A DNA stretch of 64,000 nt. Source: Klugiella xanthotipulae. Its GTDB lineage: Bacteria; Actinomycetota; Actinomycetes; Actinomycetales; Microbacteriaceae. The stretch is taken from positions 155,104 through 219,103 of the forward strand of contig NZ_VFPN01000004.1 of the NCBI RefSeq assembly GCF_006716695.1, in the 5' to 3' direction. Of this stretch, positions 25,875 through 33,863 are shown one piece after another. The notes below the pieces were generated by a model, which was not told the DNA's origin, made no database searches, and was given only the letters and a program-made list of their open reading frames with translations. Every line of letters starts with the position of its first letter. Position 1 is the first letter of the stretch. Made by a program: the position numbers and the translations under genes.

Positions 25875-27332
25875 CTACTCTGTGGAGTTCAACGCCATTT
25901 CGTCGCCGCGAGCGACCCCCCGATCCACCACCGGAATTGGCGCGGTCTCGTCGATCAGTGCCGGTTTCATCCGCCCCGTCGTCCGCACGAGCGTGGCATA
26001 GGCCACCACGAGTACGGCCAGCCACACGAGCCCCACGATGAGTGCGGTCCGGGTGTTCTCAAACCAGCCGAGCACGCCGATCACGAAGATGATGAACCCG
26101 ATTGTGGCGTAGGAGGCTATCGGCCACAGCGGCACCGGGAACTCCGAGGGCAGGAGGCTCTCGCGGGCAATTTCCCGCTTCATCCGCACGTGCGAGAACA
26201 GGATCATCAGCCAGACCCACACCGTGGCAAACGTGGCGATGGACGCAATGAGCAGGAAGGCATTCTCGGGGATCACCGCGTTGAGGTACGCGCCAACGAG
26301 CAGGGCCGCACCCATCACGACGACGGTCATCCAGGGCACACCGCTCGCGGTCACCCGGGTGAAGACGCGGGGGGCCTGACCCTGCTGGGCCATCCCGAAG
26401 AGCATCCGACCGGCACCAAAAATATCGCTGTTAATGGCCGAGAGGGCCGCCGTAATCACCACAACGTTGAGAATGGCGGGGGCTGCCGGGATGCCCAGGG
26501 TGGAGAAGATCGCCACAAACGGGCTGCTCTCCCCGTCGAGAGTGTTCCACGGCACGAGCGACATAATCACGCCGAGTGTGAGCACGTAGAAGAGGAGGAT
26601 GCGCACGGGAACGGTGTTGATGGCCCGGGGGATCATCCGCTTCGGGTCTTCCGCCTCGCCCGCCGTGATGCCGATGATTTCGATGCCACCGAACGCAAAC
26701 ATCACGATGGAGAAGCAGGCCACAAAGCCCTCGAAGCCGTTCGGGAAGAAGCCGCCGTGCGAGAACAGGTTGGCCACGCCCGACGCGTTCTCCGACTGGG
26801 TATTGAAACCGAAGACGATGATGGCGATGCCGCCCACGATCATGCCGATGATGGCCGTCACCTTGACCAGTGTGAACCAGAACTCCAGCTCGCCAAACAC
26901 CTTCACGCTCAGCAGGTTGAGCGCGCCGATGATGAAGACGACGGCCACGATCCAGATCCAGCGCTCCACATCCGGAAACCAGAATCCCATGTAGATGCCA
27001 AACGCGGTCACATCGGCGAGTGCCACGATAATCATCTCGAAGGTATAGGTCCAGCCGGTGATGAAGCCCGCGAGCGGCCCGAGGTATCGGGCGGCGTACT
27101 GGCCGAATGACCCGGCGATGGGGTGCCGCACCGCCATCTCGCCGAGGGCGCGCATCACCATAAACACGGCTGCGCCGCCGATCATGTAGGCGAGCAGCAC
27201 GGCCGGTCCGCCGGTCTGAATGGCCGCGGCTGACCCGTAAAACAGGCCCGTGCCGATGGCGGAGCCGAGGGCCATGAAGCGGATGTGGCGGGCACCAAGG
27301 CCTCGCTGGAGGATGCCGGGGGTAGGCGTCAT
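25875..27332 (-). CDS. APC-family amino acid permease, probable histidine transporter
   Basis: A 485-residue, 12-TM amino acid:proton symporter of the APC superfamily (AAT type). It starts [25 protein letters not shown], the classic TM1 signature, and contains [16 protein letters not shown] and [21 protein letters not shown]. It lies 72 bp downstream of hutG on the same strand, so it is probably co-transcribed with it. That context suggests uptake of histidine, although the family also includes proline, GABA and aromatic permeases, and sequence alone cannot settle the substrate. Confidence 0.88.
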   Translation of the reverse strand: MTPTPGILQRGLGARHIRFMALGSAIGTGLFYGSAAAIQTGGPAVLLAYMIGGAAVFMVMRALGEMAVRHPIAGSFGQYAARYLGPLAGFITGWTYTFEMIIVALADVTAFGIYMGFWFPDVERWIWIVAVVFIIGALNLLSVKVFGELEFWFTLVKVTAIIGMIVGGIAIIVFGFNTQSENASGVANLFSHGGFFPNGFEGFVACFSIVMFAFGGIEIIGITAGEAEDPKRMIPRAINTVPVRILLFYVLTLGVIMSLVPWNTLDGESSPFVAIFSTLGIPAAPAILNVVVITAALSAINSDIFGAGRMLFGMAQQGQAPRVFTRVTASGVPWMTVVVMGAALLVGAYLNAVIPENAFLLIASIATFATVWVWLMILFSHVRMKREIARESLLPSEFPVPLWPIASYATIGFIIFVIGVLGWFENTRTALIVGLVWLAVLVVAYATLVRTTGRMKPALIDETAPIPVVDRGVARGDEMALNSTE

Positions 27333-27404
27333 TGCGTACGTGTCCTTCGATCTGAGGGGCGGGGGTAGGGTGTGCGCCCTACAAGCGTAGGGGAAGCTGG
27401 GGTG

Positions 27405-28331
27405 CTAGCGCTCGGCCAGCCCCGCCAGGGTTTCGAGCACGAGGAGTGCCGCCAGCCGCACGGTGCGACCGTCGGGGGTGTCTGTGGTGGCGTCGATCTC
27501 GGTGAGGTCGATGGAGGCCACCCGGGTATCTCGGGCGACGAGGCGCGCGGCAGTGCGCAGTTCGTGCGCGGCGAGACCGCCGGGGAGTGACGCGGGGCAG
27601 GCGGGGGCCACGGAGCGGTCGCACACATCCACGTCAATGTCTACGTGTATGGGGCCGCCGCCGCTCCCCGCGACGTCACACGCCTCGGTGATGATCTCGC
27701 TGAGGGGACGGGTGTGTAGGTCGTTGCGGGGGATGACGGTGATGCCCAGATCGGCGGCCCGCCGCGTGTAGGCGACTGAGTTCGCGAAATCGGCGATACC
27801 GATCTGAACGATACGACGACCATCGAGTCCGGCTTCGACCAGGCGGCGCACGGGGGAGCCGTTGCTCACGCCGTCGCGCAGGTCGTGGTGGGCATCGAAT
27901 GTGATCAGACCGGCCGTTGCGATATCTGCTCCCCAGGTGCCGAGGACCGCGGGCACGGTGGCCGCGTTGTCGCCGCCGAGGGCGAGGACGAGCCGGGCCC
28001 GGGCGGCGAGCGCGGCGACGGCATCCACGGCCCCGGTCTCGCCGACGGGGGCGTCGGGCTCGGCCACATTTCCGGCGTCCACAATCGTGAGGAGGTTGTC
28101 GAGGGCCAGGGTTCTCCCGTCGCGCAACCGGGTGGTGCTGCCGTAGCGGCGCAGCGCCGCGCGGATGGCGTTGGGTGTGGTGTGCGCCTGGGTGGGGGAG
28201 AGGGAGGTGCGCCAGGTGGGCAGGCCGATGAGGCCGAGGTCGGCGTTGGCCCCGGTGGGGAGGGTGCCGGGCGCGGGCCAGGACCCGGTGCGCGGCCAGA
28301 GCGGGTCGTGCGACAGCTGTGCGGGTGTCAT
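27405..28331 (-). CDS. hutG: Formimidoylglutamase (arginase/agmatinase family)
   Basis: Hydrolyses N-formimino-glutamate to glutamate and formamide, last step of histidine degradation. It is a 308-residue Mn-dependent ureohydrolase with metal-site motifs FDAHHDLRDG and HVDIDVDVCD. The first metal motif, usually GGDH, reads GGDN (ALGGDNAAT), so the usual His ligand is Asn; I recall this variant in actinobacterial HutG-like enzymes, but not with certainty. The ATG at 28331 lies 6 nt after TAGCGT, a leaderless arrangement. The permease follows downstream. A HutR-type operator sits 53 nt upstream of the start. Confidence 0.85.
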   Translation of the reverse strand: MTPAQLSHDPLWPRTGSWPAPGTLPTGANADLGLIGLPTWRTSLSPTQAHTTPNAIRAALRRYGSTTRLRDGRTLALDNLLTIVDAGNVAEPDAPVGETGAVDAVAALAARARLVLALGGDNAATVPAVLGTWGADIATAGLITFDAHHDLRDGVSNGSPVRRLVEAGLDGRRIVQIGIADFANSVAYTRRAADLGITVIPRNDLHTRPLSEIITEACDVAGSGGGPIHVDIDVDVCDRSVAPACPASLPGGLAAHELRTAARLVARDTRVASIDLTEIDATTDTPDGRTVRLAALLVLETLAGLAER

Positions 28332-28337
28332 GTTGTG

Positions 28338-28343
28338 ACGCTA
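28338..28343 (-). promoter_or_regulatory. -10 element of hutG, leaderless
   Basis: On the minus strand TAGCGT lies 6 nt before the hutG ATG. Confidence 0.4.
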
Positions 28344-28384
28344 GCAAGTGGGGGTGGTGGCGGGGAGTCGGGGCGACAGCATCC

Positions 28385-28404
28385 GTGTCTCGTCGGCCAG
28401 ACAC
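28385..28404. promoter_or_regulatory. Hut operator 1 (hutG side)
   Basis: GTGTCTCG - TCGG - CCAGACAC is an inverted repeat with one mismatch, of the same 8-4-8 form as the other two hut sites. Exactly 53 nt separate it from the hutG start codon. Confidence 0.65.
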
Positions 28405-28453
28405 GCGGGAGGCGGTGCATCGAGTCGTGGGTGCCAGCCGCGGACATTCTGCC

Positions 28454-28473
28454 GTGTCTGGAATGCCAGACAC
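28454..28473. promoter_or_regulatory. Hut operator 2 (hutH side)
   Basis: GTGTCTGG - AATG - CCAGACAC is a perfect 8-bp inverted repeat with a 4-bp spacer. Exactly 53 nt separate it from the hutH start codon, mirroring operator 1 relative to hutG. Confidence 0.7.
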
Positions 28474-28526
28474 CAGGGGCACCTTCTGACCGCGCCAGCT
28501 CCACTCGATGGAGTCCAATCGTAGAT

Positions 28527-30089
28527 ATGACAGATCACCCCACCATCGTTCTTGGTTCGCCCGGGCTGAGCCCGGACGACGTCGTCGCTGTGGCCCGCCG
28601 GGACGCCCCCGTGACCATCGGTGAGGACGCCGCCGAGCGCATCACCGCCAGCCGTAGCGTGATCGAGGCGCTCGCCGGGGATAGCCGCCCACACTACGGG
28701 GTATCCACCGGCTTCGGGGCGCTCGCCCGGGTGCATATTCCCCGCGACCAGCGTGCCCAGCTGCAACGCAGTCTTGTGCGCTCGCACGCCGCGGGCACGG
28801 GGGAGGAGGTCGAGCGCGAAGTCGTCCGCGCCCTGATGCTGCTGCGCCTCAACACCCTCGCTACCGGGCGCACCGGGGTGCGTCTCACGACGGCGCAGAC
28901 CTACGCCGATATCCTCAACGCCGGGCTCACCCCCGTGGTGCACGAGTACGGGTCGCTCGGCTGCTCGGGCGACCTCTCGCCCCTCGCCCACTGTGCGCTC
29001 GCCGCGATGGGTGAGGGCCAGCTGCGCGACCGCACCGGCACCCTCCGCGACAGCGGCGAGGCGCTCGCCGAGGCGGGCATCACCCCCGTGGTGCTGGCCG
29101 AGAAGGAGGGGCTGGCCCTGATTAACGGAACCGACGGGATGCTCGGGATGCTCCTCCTCGCCCTCCACGACCTCCGGGATCTGCTGCGTGTTGCGGATGT
29201 CGCCGCGGCGGCGAGTGTGGAGGCCCTGCTGGGCACCGACACGGTTTTTGCGGCCGATCTACAGGCGCTGCGGCCGCACCCGGGGCAGGCCAGTGCGGCG
29301 TCAAACATTCGCCGGGTGCTGGCCAGCTCGGGTCTGATTACCCGCGCGGTGGACGGTGAATTTACCCGGGTCCAGGACTCCTACTCGCTGCGCTGCTCCC
29401 CACAGGTGCACGGCGCGGCCCGCGACACGCTGGCGCACGCCGCCGCGGTGGCCCGCATCGAACTGGGCTCGGCGGTGGATAACCCGGTGGTGACGCTCGA
29501 TGGCCGGGTGGAGTCTAACGGCAACTTTCACGGTGCCCCGGTGGGCTACGTACTCGATTTTCTGGCGATTGCCGCCGCCGATGTGGCGAGCATCTCCGAG
29601 CGGCGCACCGATCGCTTCCTTGATGTGTCGCGTAATCACGGGCTGCCGCCGTTCCTCGCCGCCGACCCCGGCCTCGATTCGGGTCTCATGATTGCCCAGT
29701 ACACCGCAGCCGGGGTCGTCTCGGAGCTCAAGCGTCTGGCCGTGCCCGCGTCGGTGGACTCGATCCCCTCCTCTGCGATGCAGGAAGATCACGTCTCGAT
29801 GGGGTGGAGTGCAGCCCGTAAACTGCGCCGCTCGGTTGATGGGCTCGCCCGCGTGCTCGCCATTGAGCTGCTCGCCTCGACCCGCGCGCTCGATTTCCGC
29901 GAGCGGGATACCGCGGTTGCGGGCACCCCGGCACCGGCCACCGCCGCGGTGCACGCCCTCTTCCGCACCGAGATTAACGCGCCGGCCACCGACGAGTTCC
30001 TGTCACCGACCATCACGAGCGCCACCGCGTTCGTGCAGGGTGGTGGTGTGCTGCGGGCCGTCGAGAACGTCATCGGTACCCTCGACTAG
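28527..30089 (+). CDS. hutH: Histidine ammonia-lyase
   Basis: Deaminates histidine to urocanate, the first step of the hut pathway, using the self-formed MIO cofactor. It is 520 residues. The MIO loop reads GSLGCSGDLSPLAH, so the triad is Cys-Ser-Gly rather than Ala-Ser-Gly; I recall the Cys form in actinobacterial HAL. Other landmarks are HYGVSTGFGALA, NGTDGMLG and the SMQEDHVSMG-like SAMQEDHVSMGW. The open frame extends 640 bp upstream but that part is antisense to hutG; the ATG at 28527 fits the family start. TCCAAT (28514-28519) lies 7 nt upstream, again leaderless. Confidence 0.96.
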   Translation: MTDHPTIVLGSPGLSPDDVVAVARRDAPVTIGEDAAERITASRSVIEALAGDSRPHYGVSTGFGALARVHIPRDQRAQLQRSLVRSHAAGTGEEVEREVVRALMLLRLNTLATGRTGVRLTTAQTYADILNAGLTPVVHEYGSLGCSGDLSPLAHCALAAMGEGQLRDRTGTLRDSGEALAEAGITPVVLAEKEGLALINGTDGMLGMLLLALHDLRDLLRVADVAAAASVEALLGTDTVFAADLQALRPHPGQASAASNIRRVLASSGLITRAVDGEFTRVQDSYSLRCSPQVHGAARDTLAHAAAVARIELGSAVDNPVVTLDGRVESNGNFHGAPVGYVLDFLAIAAADVASISERRTDRFLDVSRNHGLPPFLAADPGLDSGLMIAQYTAAGVVSELKRLAVPASVDSIPSSAMQEDHVSMGWSAARKLRRSVDGLARVLAIELLASTRALDFRERDTAVAGTPAPATAAVHALFRTEINAPATDEFLSPTITSATAFVQGGGVLRAVENVIGTLD

Positions 30090-30092
30090 GCT
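30087..30092 (+). promoter_or_regulatory. -10 element overlapping the hutH stop
   Basis: TAGGCT shares its TAG with the hutH stop codon and lies 7 nt before the GTG of the short leader frame at 30100. No convincing -35 is visible. Confidence 0.4.
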
Positions 30093-30099
30093 GTGCCCT

Positions 30100-30144
30100 G
30101 TGAGTGAGGCGAGGATGCGCGTGCGGGGCGGCGACCGGGAATGA
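30100..30144 (+). CDS. Short leaderless leader ORF, translationally coupled to the IclR gene
   Basis: A 14-codon frame beginning GTG (MSEARMRVRGGDRE) and ending in a TGA that overlaps the regulator's ATG (ATGA at 30141-30144). It lies 7 nt after TAGGCT, so it would be read from a leaderless mRNA. The IclR gene has no clear ribosome-binding site of its own, so re-initiation from this leader is the simplest route to its translation. It may be purely regulatory. Evidence is sequence geometry only. Confidence 0.4.
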   Translation: MSEARMRVRGGDRE

Positions 30145-30923
30145 GCGAGTCCTCGCACGTCCCCGCCGCCGACAACACGCTGCGCATCCTGCGTCTGCTC
30201 GCCACGTCTCGGGGCCCGCTGCCGGCCTCCATGATTGCGACCCGGCTCGAACTGCCCCGCTCCTCCGTCTACCACCTGCTGAGTGTGTTGGAGCGTAACG
30301 GCTTTGTGATGCACCTGCCCGAGGAGAAACGCTACGGACTGGGTATCGCCGCGGTTGAGCTGAGTTCGGCGTATGCCCGCCAGGAGCCGCTGTCTCGCCT
30401 GGGTCGGCCGGTGCTCGCCGGGCTCGTGGACCGGCTGGGGCTGAGCGCGCACCTCGCGGTGCTGCACGGCCGCGATGTGCTCTACATCGTGGAGGAGCGC
30501 GCCCGCAACGCGCCCTCACTGGTGACGGATGTTGATGTGCGGCTCCCCAGCCACCTCACCGCGAGCGGCCGCGCTATTCTCGCCGCGCTGCCACGGGCCC
30601 AGGTGCGGGCGCTATTTCCCACCGCTGCCGCGTTTGTGCAGCGGCATAACGAATCCGACGGGGTGAACCGCTACTCGCGGTTGCGCGCCGTGCTGGACGG
30701 GGTGACCACCCGCGGCTACGCGGTGGAGGAGGGGGAGGTGACGAGCGGGCTGTCCTCCGTTGCGGTCGCCGTGGCCGACCACCGGGACTGGCCGGTGGCG
30801 GGGCTGGCCGTGACGTTTCGACCGGAAGACCTTCCGCTGGCGGGGCTACCCGCGGTGGTGGACGCGGTGCGGGGGACGGCGGCGGAGCTCTCTCGGCGCA
30901 TCTACGGGCGTGCGGTGCGGTGA
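30141..30923 (+). CDS. IclR-family regulator, probable HutR
   Basis: A 260-residue IclR regulator: an N-terminal winged HTH (NTLRILRLLATSRGPLPASMIATRLELPRSSVYHLLSVLERNG, about residues 10-55) and a C-terminal effector domain (SRLGRPVLAGLVDRLGLSAHLAVLHGRDVLYIVEE, then SHLTASGRAILA). It sits directly behind hutH, and three palindromic operators lie at the hut promoters, matching the arrangement of HutR in corynebacteria. The operators end 53 nt before the likely transcription starts, a place that suits activation. The likely inducer would be histidine or urocanate, which is inference. Confidence 0.88.
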   Translation: MSESSHVPAADNTLRILRLLATSRGPLPASMIATRLELPRSSVYHLLSVLERNGFVMHLPEEKRYGLGIAAVELSSAYARQEPLSRLGRPVLAGLVDRLGLSAHLAVLHGRDVLYIVEERARNAPSLVTDVDVRLPSHLTASGRAILAALPRAQVRALFPTAAAFVQRHNESDGVNRYSRLRAVLDGVTTRGYAVEEGEVTSGLSSVAVAVADHRDWPVAGLAVTFRPEDLPLAGLPAVVDAVRGTAAELSRRIYGRAVR

Positions 30924-31027
30924 GCCCGGCGCGGGATGGCTCGAGGTGTGGGGTGAGACCGAGGGGAATTCCCGCCGCTTCGCATCGAAGGGGTTTCCGG
31001 GTTCTCCATAGCCCCGGATGGGAGGCG

Positions 31028-31033
31028 TACACT
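31028..31033 (+). promoter_or_regulatory. -10 element of the glutathione peroxidase gene, leaderless
   Basis: TACACT lies exactly 7 nt before the ATG at 31041. No Shine-Dalgarno sequence is visible. Confidence 0.45.
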
Positions 31034-31040
31034 CGCGGGT

Positions 31041-31523
31041 ATGAGCCTTCGCAATATCCGTTTCGAGACCATCGGCGGCACCCCCACCTCACTCGCCGAC
31101 TACGCCGGTCAGGCCGTGCTCGTGGTCAACGTGGCCTCCAAATGCGGCCTCACGCCACAGTACGAGACCCTGGAGGAGTTGCAGCGCACGTACGGCGAGC
31201 GCGGCTTCACGGTGCTCGGTTTCCCCTGCAATCAGTTTGCGTTTCAGGAGCCGGGGAGTGCCGAGACGATTCAGGAGTTCTGCTCCCTCACCTACGGGGT
31301 GACCTTTCCGCTGATGGAGAAGGTGAAGGTGAACGGTCGGCACGCGCATCCGCTCTTTGCCCAGCTGACGCAGACCCCGGATGCCAACGGCAAGGCGGGC
31401 AAGGTCAAGTGGAACTTTGAGAAGTTCTTGATTTCGCCCGTCGGTGCGGTGCACCGCTTTCGTCCGACGACGCTGCCCAACTCGCCCGAGGTGATCGCCG
31501 CGATTGAGGCGGCCCTCCCGTGA
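31041..31523 (+). CDS. Glutathione peroxidase-family thiol peroxidase
   Basis: A 160-residue thioredoxin-fold peroxidase that reduces peroxides in the cytosol. The peroxidatic Cys is in NVASKCGLTPQY; further motifs are GFPCNQF and WNFEKFLI. The enzyme has Cys rather than selenocysteine, and such bacterial members usually take electrons from thioredoxin, mycothiol or similar rather than glutathione. It has its own leaderless promoter and is not clearly linked to its neighbours. Confidence 0.92.
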   Translation: MSLRNIRFETIGGTPTSLADYAGQAVLVVNVASKCGLTPQYETLEELQRTYGERGFTVLGFPCNQFAFQEPGSAETIQEFCSLTYGVTFPLMEKVKVNGRHAHPLFAQLTQTPDANGKAGKVKWNFEKFLISPVGAVHRFRPTTLPNSPEVIAAIEAALP

Positions 31524-31665
31524 CGGCGTAGCGGCGCATCCGGATGCCGGGTGCACCCCGGCACATCAACATACATTGCCCCTCCCCGTTCCGCTCGGAG
31601 ACCGGTAGTCTCGTGGGTACGAGCGGCATTGCGCACGCGGCGCGGCTCAGCTACAAGGAGCCAGC

Positions 31666-32214
31666 ATGTTTCTCGGACTACGCACCGTTGTTTATCCCGC
31701 ACCCGATCTGGCAGTTTCCCGAGCCTTCTTTGAGGGGGTGTTGGGGGTCAAGCCCTACTTTGACGAGCCGTTCTACGTGGGATTTGACGTGCACGGCTAC
31801 GAGTTGGGGCTGATGCCCGGTGCGGACGGTGCGCGCGGCGTGGCGACCTACTGGAGTGTTGCCTCGGGTAGGCGCGCGATGTCGGAGTTGCAGGCGCGCG
31901 GGGCCGAGGTGGTTGACCCGCTCGCGGATGTGGGCGGCGGCATCCTCACCGGTACGGTGCGACTCCCGGGGAATGTGGGTATTGTGGGCGTGATCGAGAA
32001 CCCGTACTCTCCGGTGGCCGCCGAGCACTCCGGTACCCCGGCCCACGCGCCGCGCACGGCCCCCACCGAGGTGGTTTCGCTGGAACCGCCGCCCGCCCCG
32101 GCGCCCACGATCTTCGATATTCCGAGGTTCGCCCCCGCCCCGCGCGAGGTAGATACCGTCGTGGATGCCTCGCTGCGAGGTGCCGCCCGGCACGAGGTGG
32201 GGCGGCGACCGTGA
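31666..32214 (+). CDS. VOC-family (glyoxalase/bleomycin resistance-like) protein with Pro-rich tail
   Basis: A 182-residue protein. Residues 1-110 form a vicinal-oxygen-chelate domain (MFLGLRTVVYPAPDLAVSRAFFEGVLG, then PYFDEPFYVGFDV, ending VGIVGVIENPYSP). The remaining 70 residues are Pro/Ala-rich and low complexity, which is unusual for the family. The function cannot be inferred from sequence; VOC proteins include dioxygenases and drug-binding proteins. AAGGAG lies 5 nt before the ATG at 31666. Its stop overlaps the next gene's GTG start (GTGA), so the two are translationally coupled. Confidence 0.85.
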   Translation: MFLGLRTVVYPAPDLAVSRAFFEGVLGVKPYFDEPFYVGFDVHGYELGLMPGADGARGVATYWSVASGRRAMSELQARGAEVVDPLADVGGGILTGTVRLPGNVGIVGVIENPYSPVAAEHSGTPAHAPRTAPTEVVSLEPPPAPAPTIFDIPRFAPAPREVDTVVDASLRGAARHEVGRRP

Positions 32215-32597
32215 CGGAAACTCGTTTGCACAGCCTCGAGAGTATCGACACGCTGCTGCTGTCCTGCCCCTCGGCTACCGTCGGGTACCCGTTCGGTCCG
32301 GATGCCCGGGTCTATAAGGTGGGTGGCCGCATGTTTGCGATCCTCGGCAACGGCGGTGACGGGCCCTGGCCCACGCTCACACTCAAGGGGCCACCCGTGA
32401 TGAACGACCTGATTCGGCGCGATTTTGCGGCTATCCGGCCCGGATATCACATGAATAAGCGGCACTGGAACACGGTCGCGCTCGACGGGGAGGTGCCTGA
32501 TGCGCTTTTGGAGGAGCTCGTGGCGCAGTCGTATGAGCTGGTCTACCGGGCGCTGACCCGGGCCCAGAAGGCGGCGCTCACGAGGCCGGGGGAGTAG
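32211..32597 (+). CDS. MmcQ/YjbR-family protein
   Basis: A 128-residue protein of the MmcQ/YjbR (CyaY-like fold) family, a DNA-binding or small-molecule-binding fold of unclear role. Typical motifs are YPFGPDARVYKVGGRMFAIL, LTLKGPP and the C-terminal HWNTVALDGEVPDALLEELVAQSYELV. It starts with GTG overlapping the stop of the VOC gene. Its 3' end overlaps the convergent SRPBCC gene by 20 bp. Confidence 0.88.
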   Translation: MTETRLHSLESIDTLLLSCPSATVGYPFGPDARVYKVGGRMFAILGNGGDGPWPTLTLKGPPVMNDLIRRDFAAIRPGYHMNKRHWNTVALDGEVPDALLEELVAQSYELVYRALTRAQKAALTRPGE

Positions 32598-33066
32598 CCT
32601 CCACGAGCGCGGTGAGTGTGGCGAGTGCGGGTGGCCACACATCGGCCATCATGGCCATGACGTGTGTCAGTTCCGGGGTCTGCGGGAGGGTTTCGGTGTT
32701 GAGCTCAACCGTGAGCGTGGTGACGCCGTCGCGCTCCGCGAAGCGGTAGGTTTCGGTTGCTCCGGCCCAGGCCTGGGCATGTTCGCTTGTGGTGTCGTCC
32801 TCTGAGCGCTCCACCAGGCCGAGGTAGCGCACGCTCACGTACTCGCCGCGGCGGCTCTCGGTGACGAGCCCCAGTAGGCCACCCACGGTGCCGTCGTCGT
32901 TGGGCCCCAGGAAGCGGATGGTGTCGCCGCCGTTCCAGCTGCCCGTGTAGTACGAGCCGGGATTGAAGGCCGCGGTCCACTCGCGGTAGCTGGCGTCCGC
33001 GAGCATCACGTCCCAGACGCGGGTGGCGGGGGCGTTGATGGTGGCGGTGAAGGTGTGCATGGTCAT
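32578..33066 (-). CDS. SRPBCC (START/Bet v1-like) protein
   Basis: A 162-residue SRPBCC-fold protein with the usual N-terminal strand TFTATINAPATRVWDVMLAD, then WNGGDTIRFLGP, and a C-terminal helix. Such proteins bind hydrophobic ligands; this one is typical of the polyketide-cyclase-like or AHSA1-like group, but its role is unknown. The frame is open to 33102, but the ATG at 33066 is preferred because TATCGT lies 6 nt upstream, a leaderless context as in other genes here. It overlaps the convergent YjbR-type gene by 20 bp. Confidence 0.85.
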   Translation of the reverse strand: MTMHTFTATINAPATRVWDVMLADASYREWTAAFNPGSYYTGSWNGGDTIRFLGPNDDGTVGGLLGLVTESRRGEYVSVRYLGLVERSEDDTTSEHAQAWAGATETYRFAERDGVTTLTVELNTETLPQTPELTHVMAMMADVWPPALATLTALVEATPPAS

Positions 33067-33141
33067 AGGAAAACGATAGCGAAGCGGCGGGGGATGAGCC
33101 AAGGGTGGGGGAGATCTTGTTGAGATGGACGCTCACCGACT

Positions 33142-33171
33142 ATCATCGGATGATGGTAAGGATATGCTTAC
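33142..33171. promoter_or_regulatory. Two adjacent palindromes upstream of the DHB genes
   Basis: ATCATC-G-GATGAT (33142-33154) is directly followed by GTAAG-GATATG-CTTAC (33156-33171). The second holds a TATGCT -10-like hexamer, so a repressor bound here would block the isochorismatase promoter. An iron-sensing repressor is a reasonable guess, but the site is not a standard iron box. Confidence 0.4.
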
Positions 33172-33203
33172 TTGTTTTGCTTGTCTAATTCGGAGGTACC
33201 CGC

Positions 33204-33863
33204 ATGGCACTCCCCAGCATCCCCCCTTACATCGTCCCCATCGAGACCGACTACCCAACCAACCGTGTCGCCTGGCGGCCTCATCCGGCGCGGGCGGTGC
33301 TGCTCATCCACGATATGCAGCGCTACTTTGTGGACGCGTTTGAGTCGAAGGCCGAGCCCCTGACGAGCGTGCTGGCCAACATCCAGCTGCTGCGAGAGCA
33401 GGCCGAGACCGCAGGCATTCCCGTGGTCTACAGCGCACAACCCCCCAGCCAAAGCCCGCGCGACCGCAGACTGCTCACCGACTTCTGGGGCCCCGGCCTC
33501 GGTGATGACGGGGGCGACGCGATTGTGTCCGAGCTGGCCCCCTCTGGCACCGATACCGTGGTCACCAAGTGGCGCTACAGCGCGTTTGTGCGCACCGACC
33601 TGCGCGAGCGGATGTCCGCCTGGGGCCGTGACCAACTGATCATCACGGGTCTGTATGCGCACATTGGCTGCCTGATGACCGCCGCCGACGCCTTCATGCA
33701 CGATATTCAGCCCTTCCTGGTGGCGGATGCCGTGGCCGATTTCTCCGTTGACTACCATCGCCAGGCGCTGACCTACGCGGCCGAGCGCTGCGCGGTTGTC
33801 GCCCCCACACGCACGGTCACCCACGACCTGGCTCAGGGCGCCGAACTCTCGGCGGTGCGGTGA
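33204..33863 (+). CDS. dhbB: Isochorismatase (2,3-dihydroxybenzoate pathway)
   Basis: Splits isochorismate to 2,3-dihydro-2,3-dihydroxybenzoate and pyruvate for catechol siderophores. It is 219 residues and begins [20 protein letters not shown], typical of EntB/DhbB N-termini. The isochorismatase fold motifs are [29 protein letters not shown] and [18 protein letters not shown]. It lacks the carrier-protein domain fused to it in EntB and DhbB; that domain is a separate gene at 37307. GGAGGT lies just before the ATG. It overlaps the next gene by GTGA, so the two form an operon. Confidence 0.93.
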   Translation: MALPSIPPYIVPIETDYPTNRVAWRPHPARAVLLIHDMQRYFVDAFESKAEPLTSVLANIQLLREQAETAGIPVVYSAQPPSQSPRDRRLLTDFWGPGLGDDGGDAIVSELAPSGTDTVVTKWRYSAFVRTDLRERMSAWGRDQLIITGLYAHIGCLMTAADAFMHDIQPFLVADAVADFSVDYHRQALTYAAERCAVVAPTRTVTHDLAQGAELSAVR

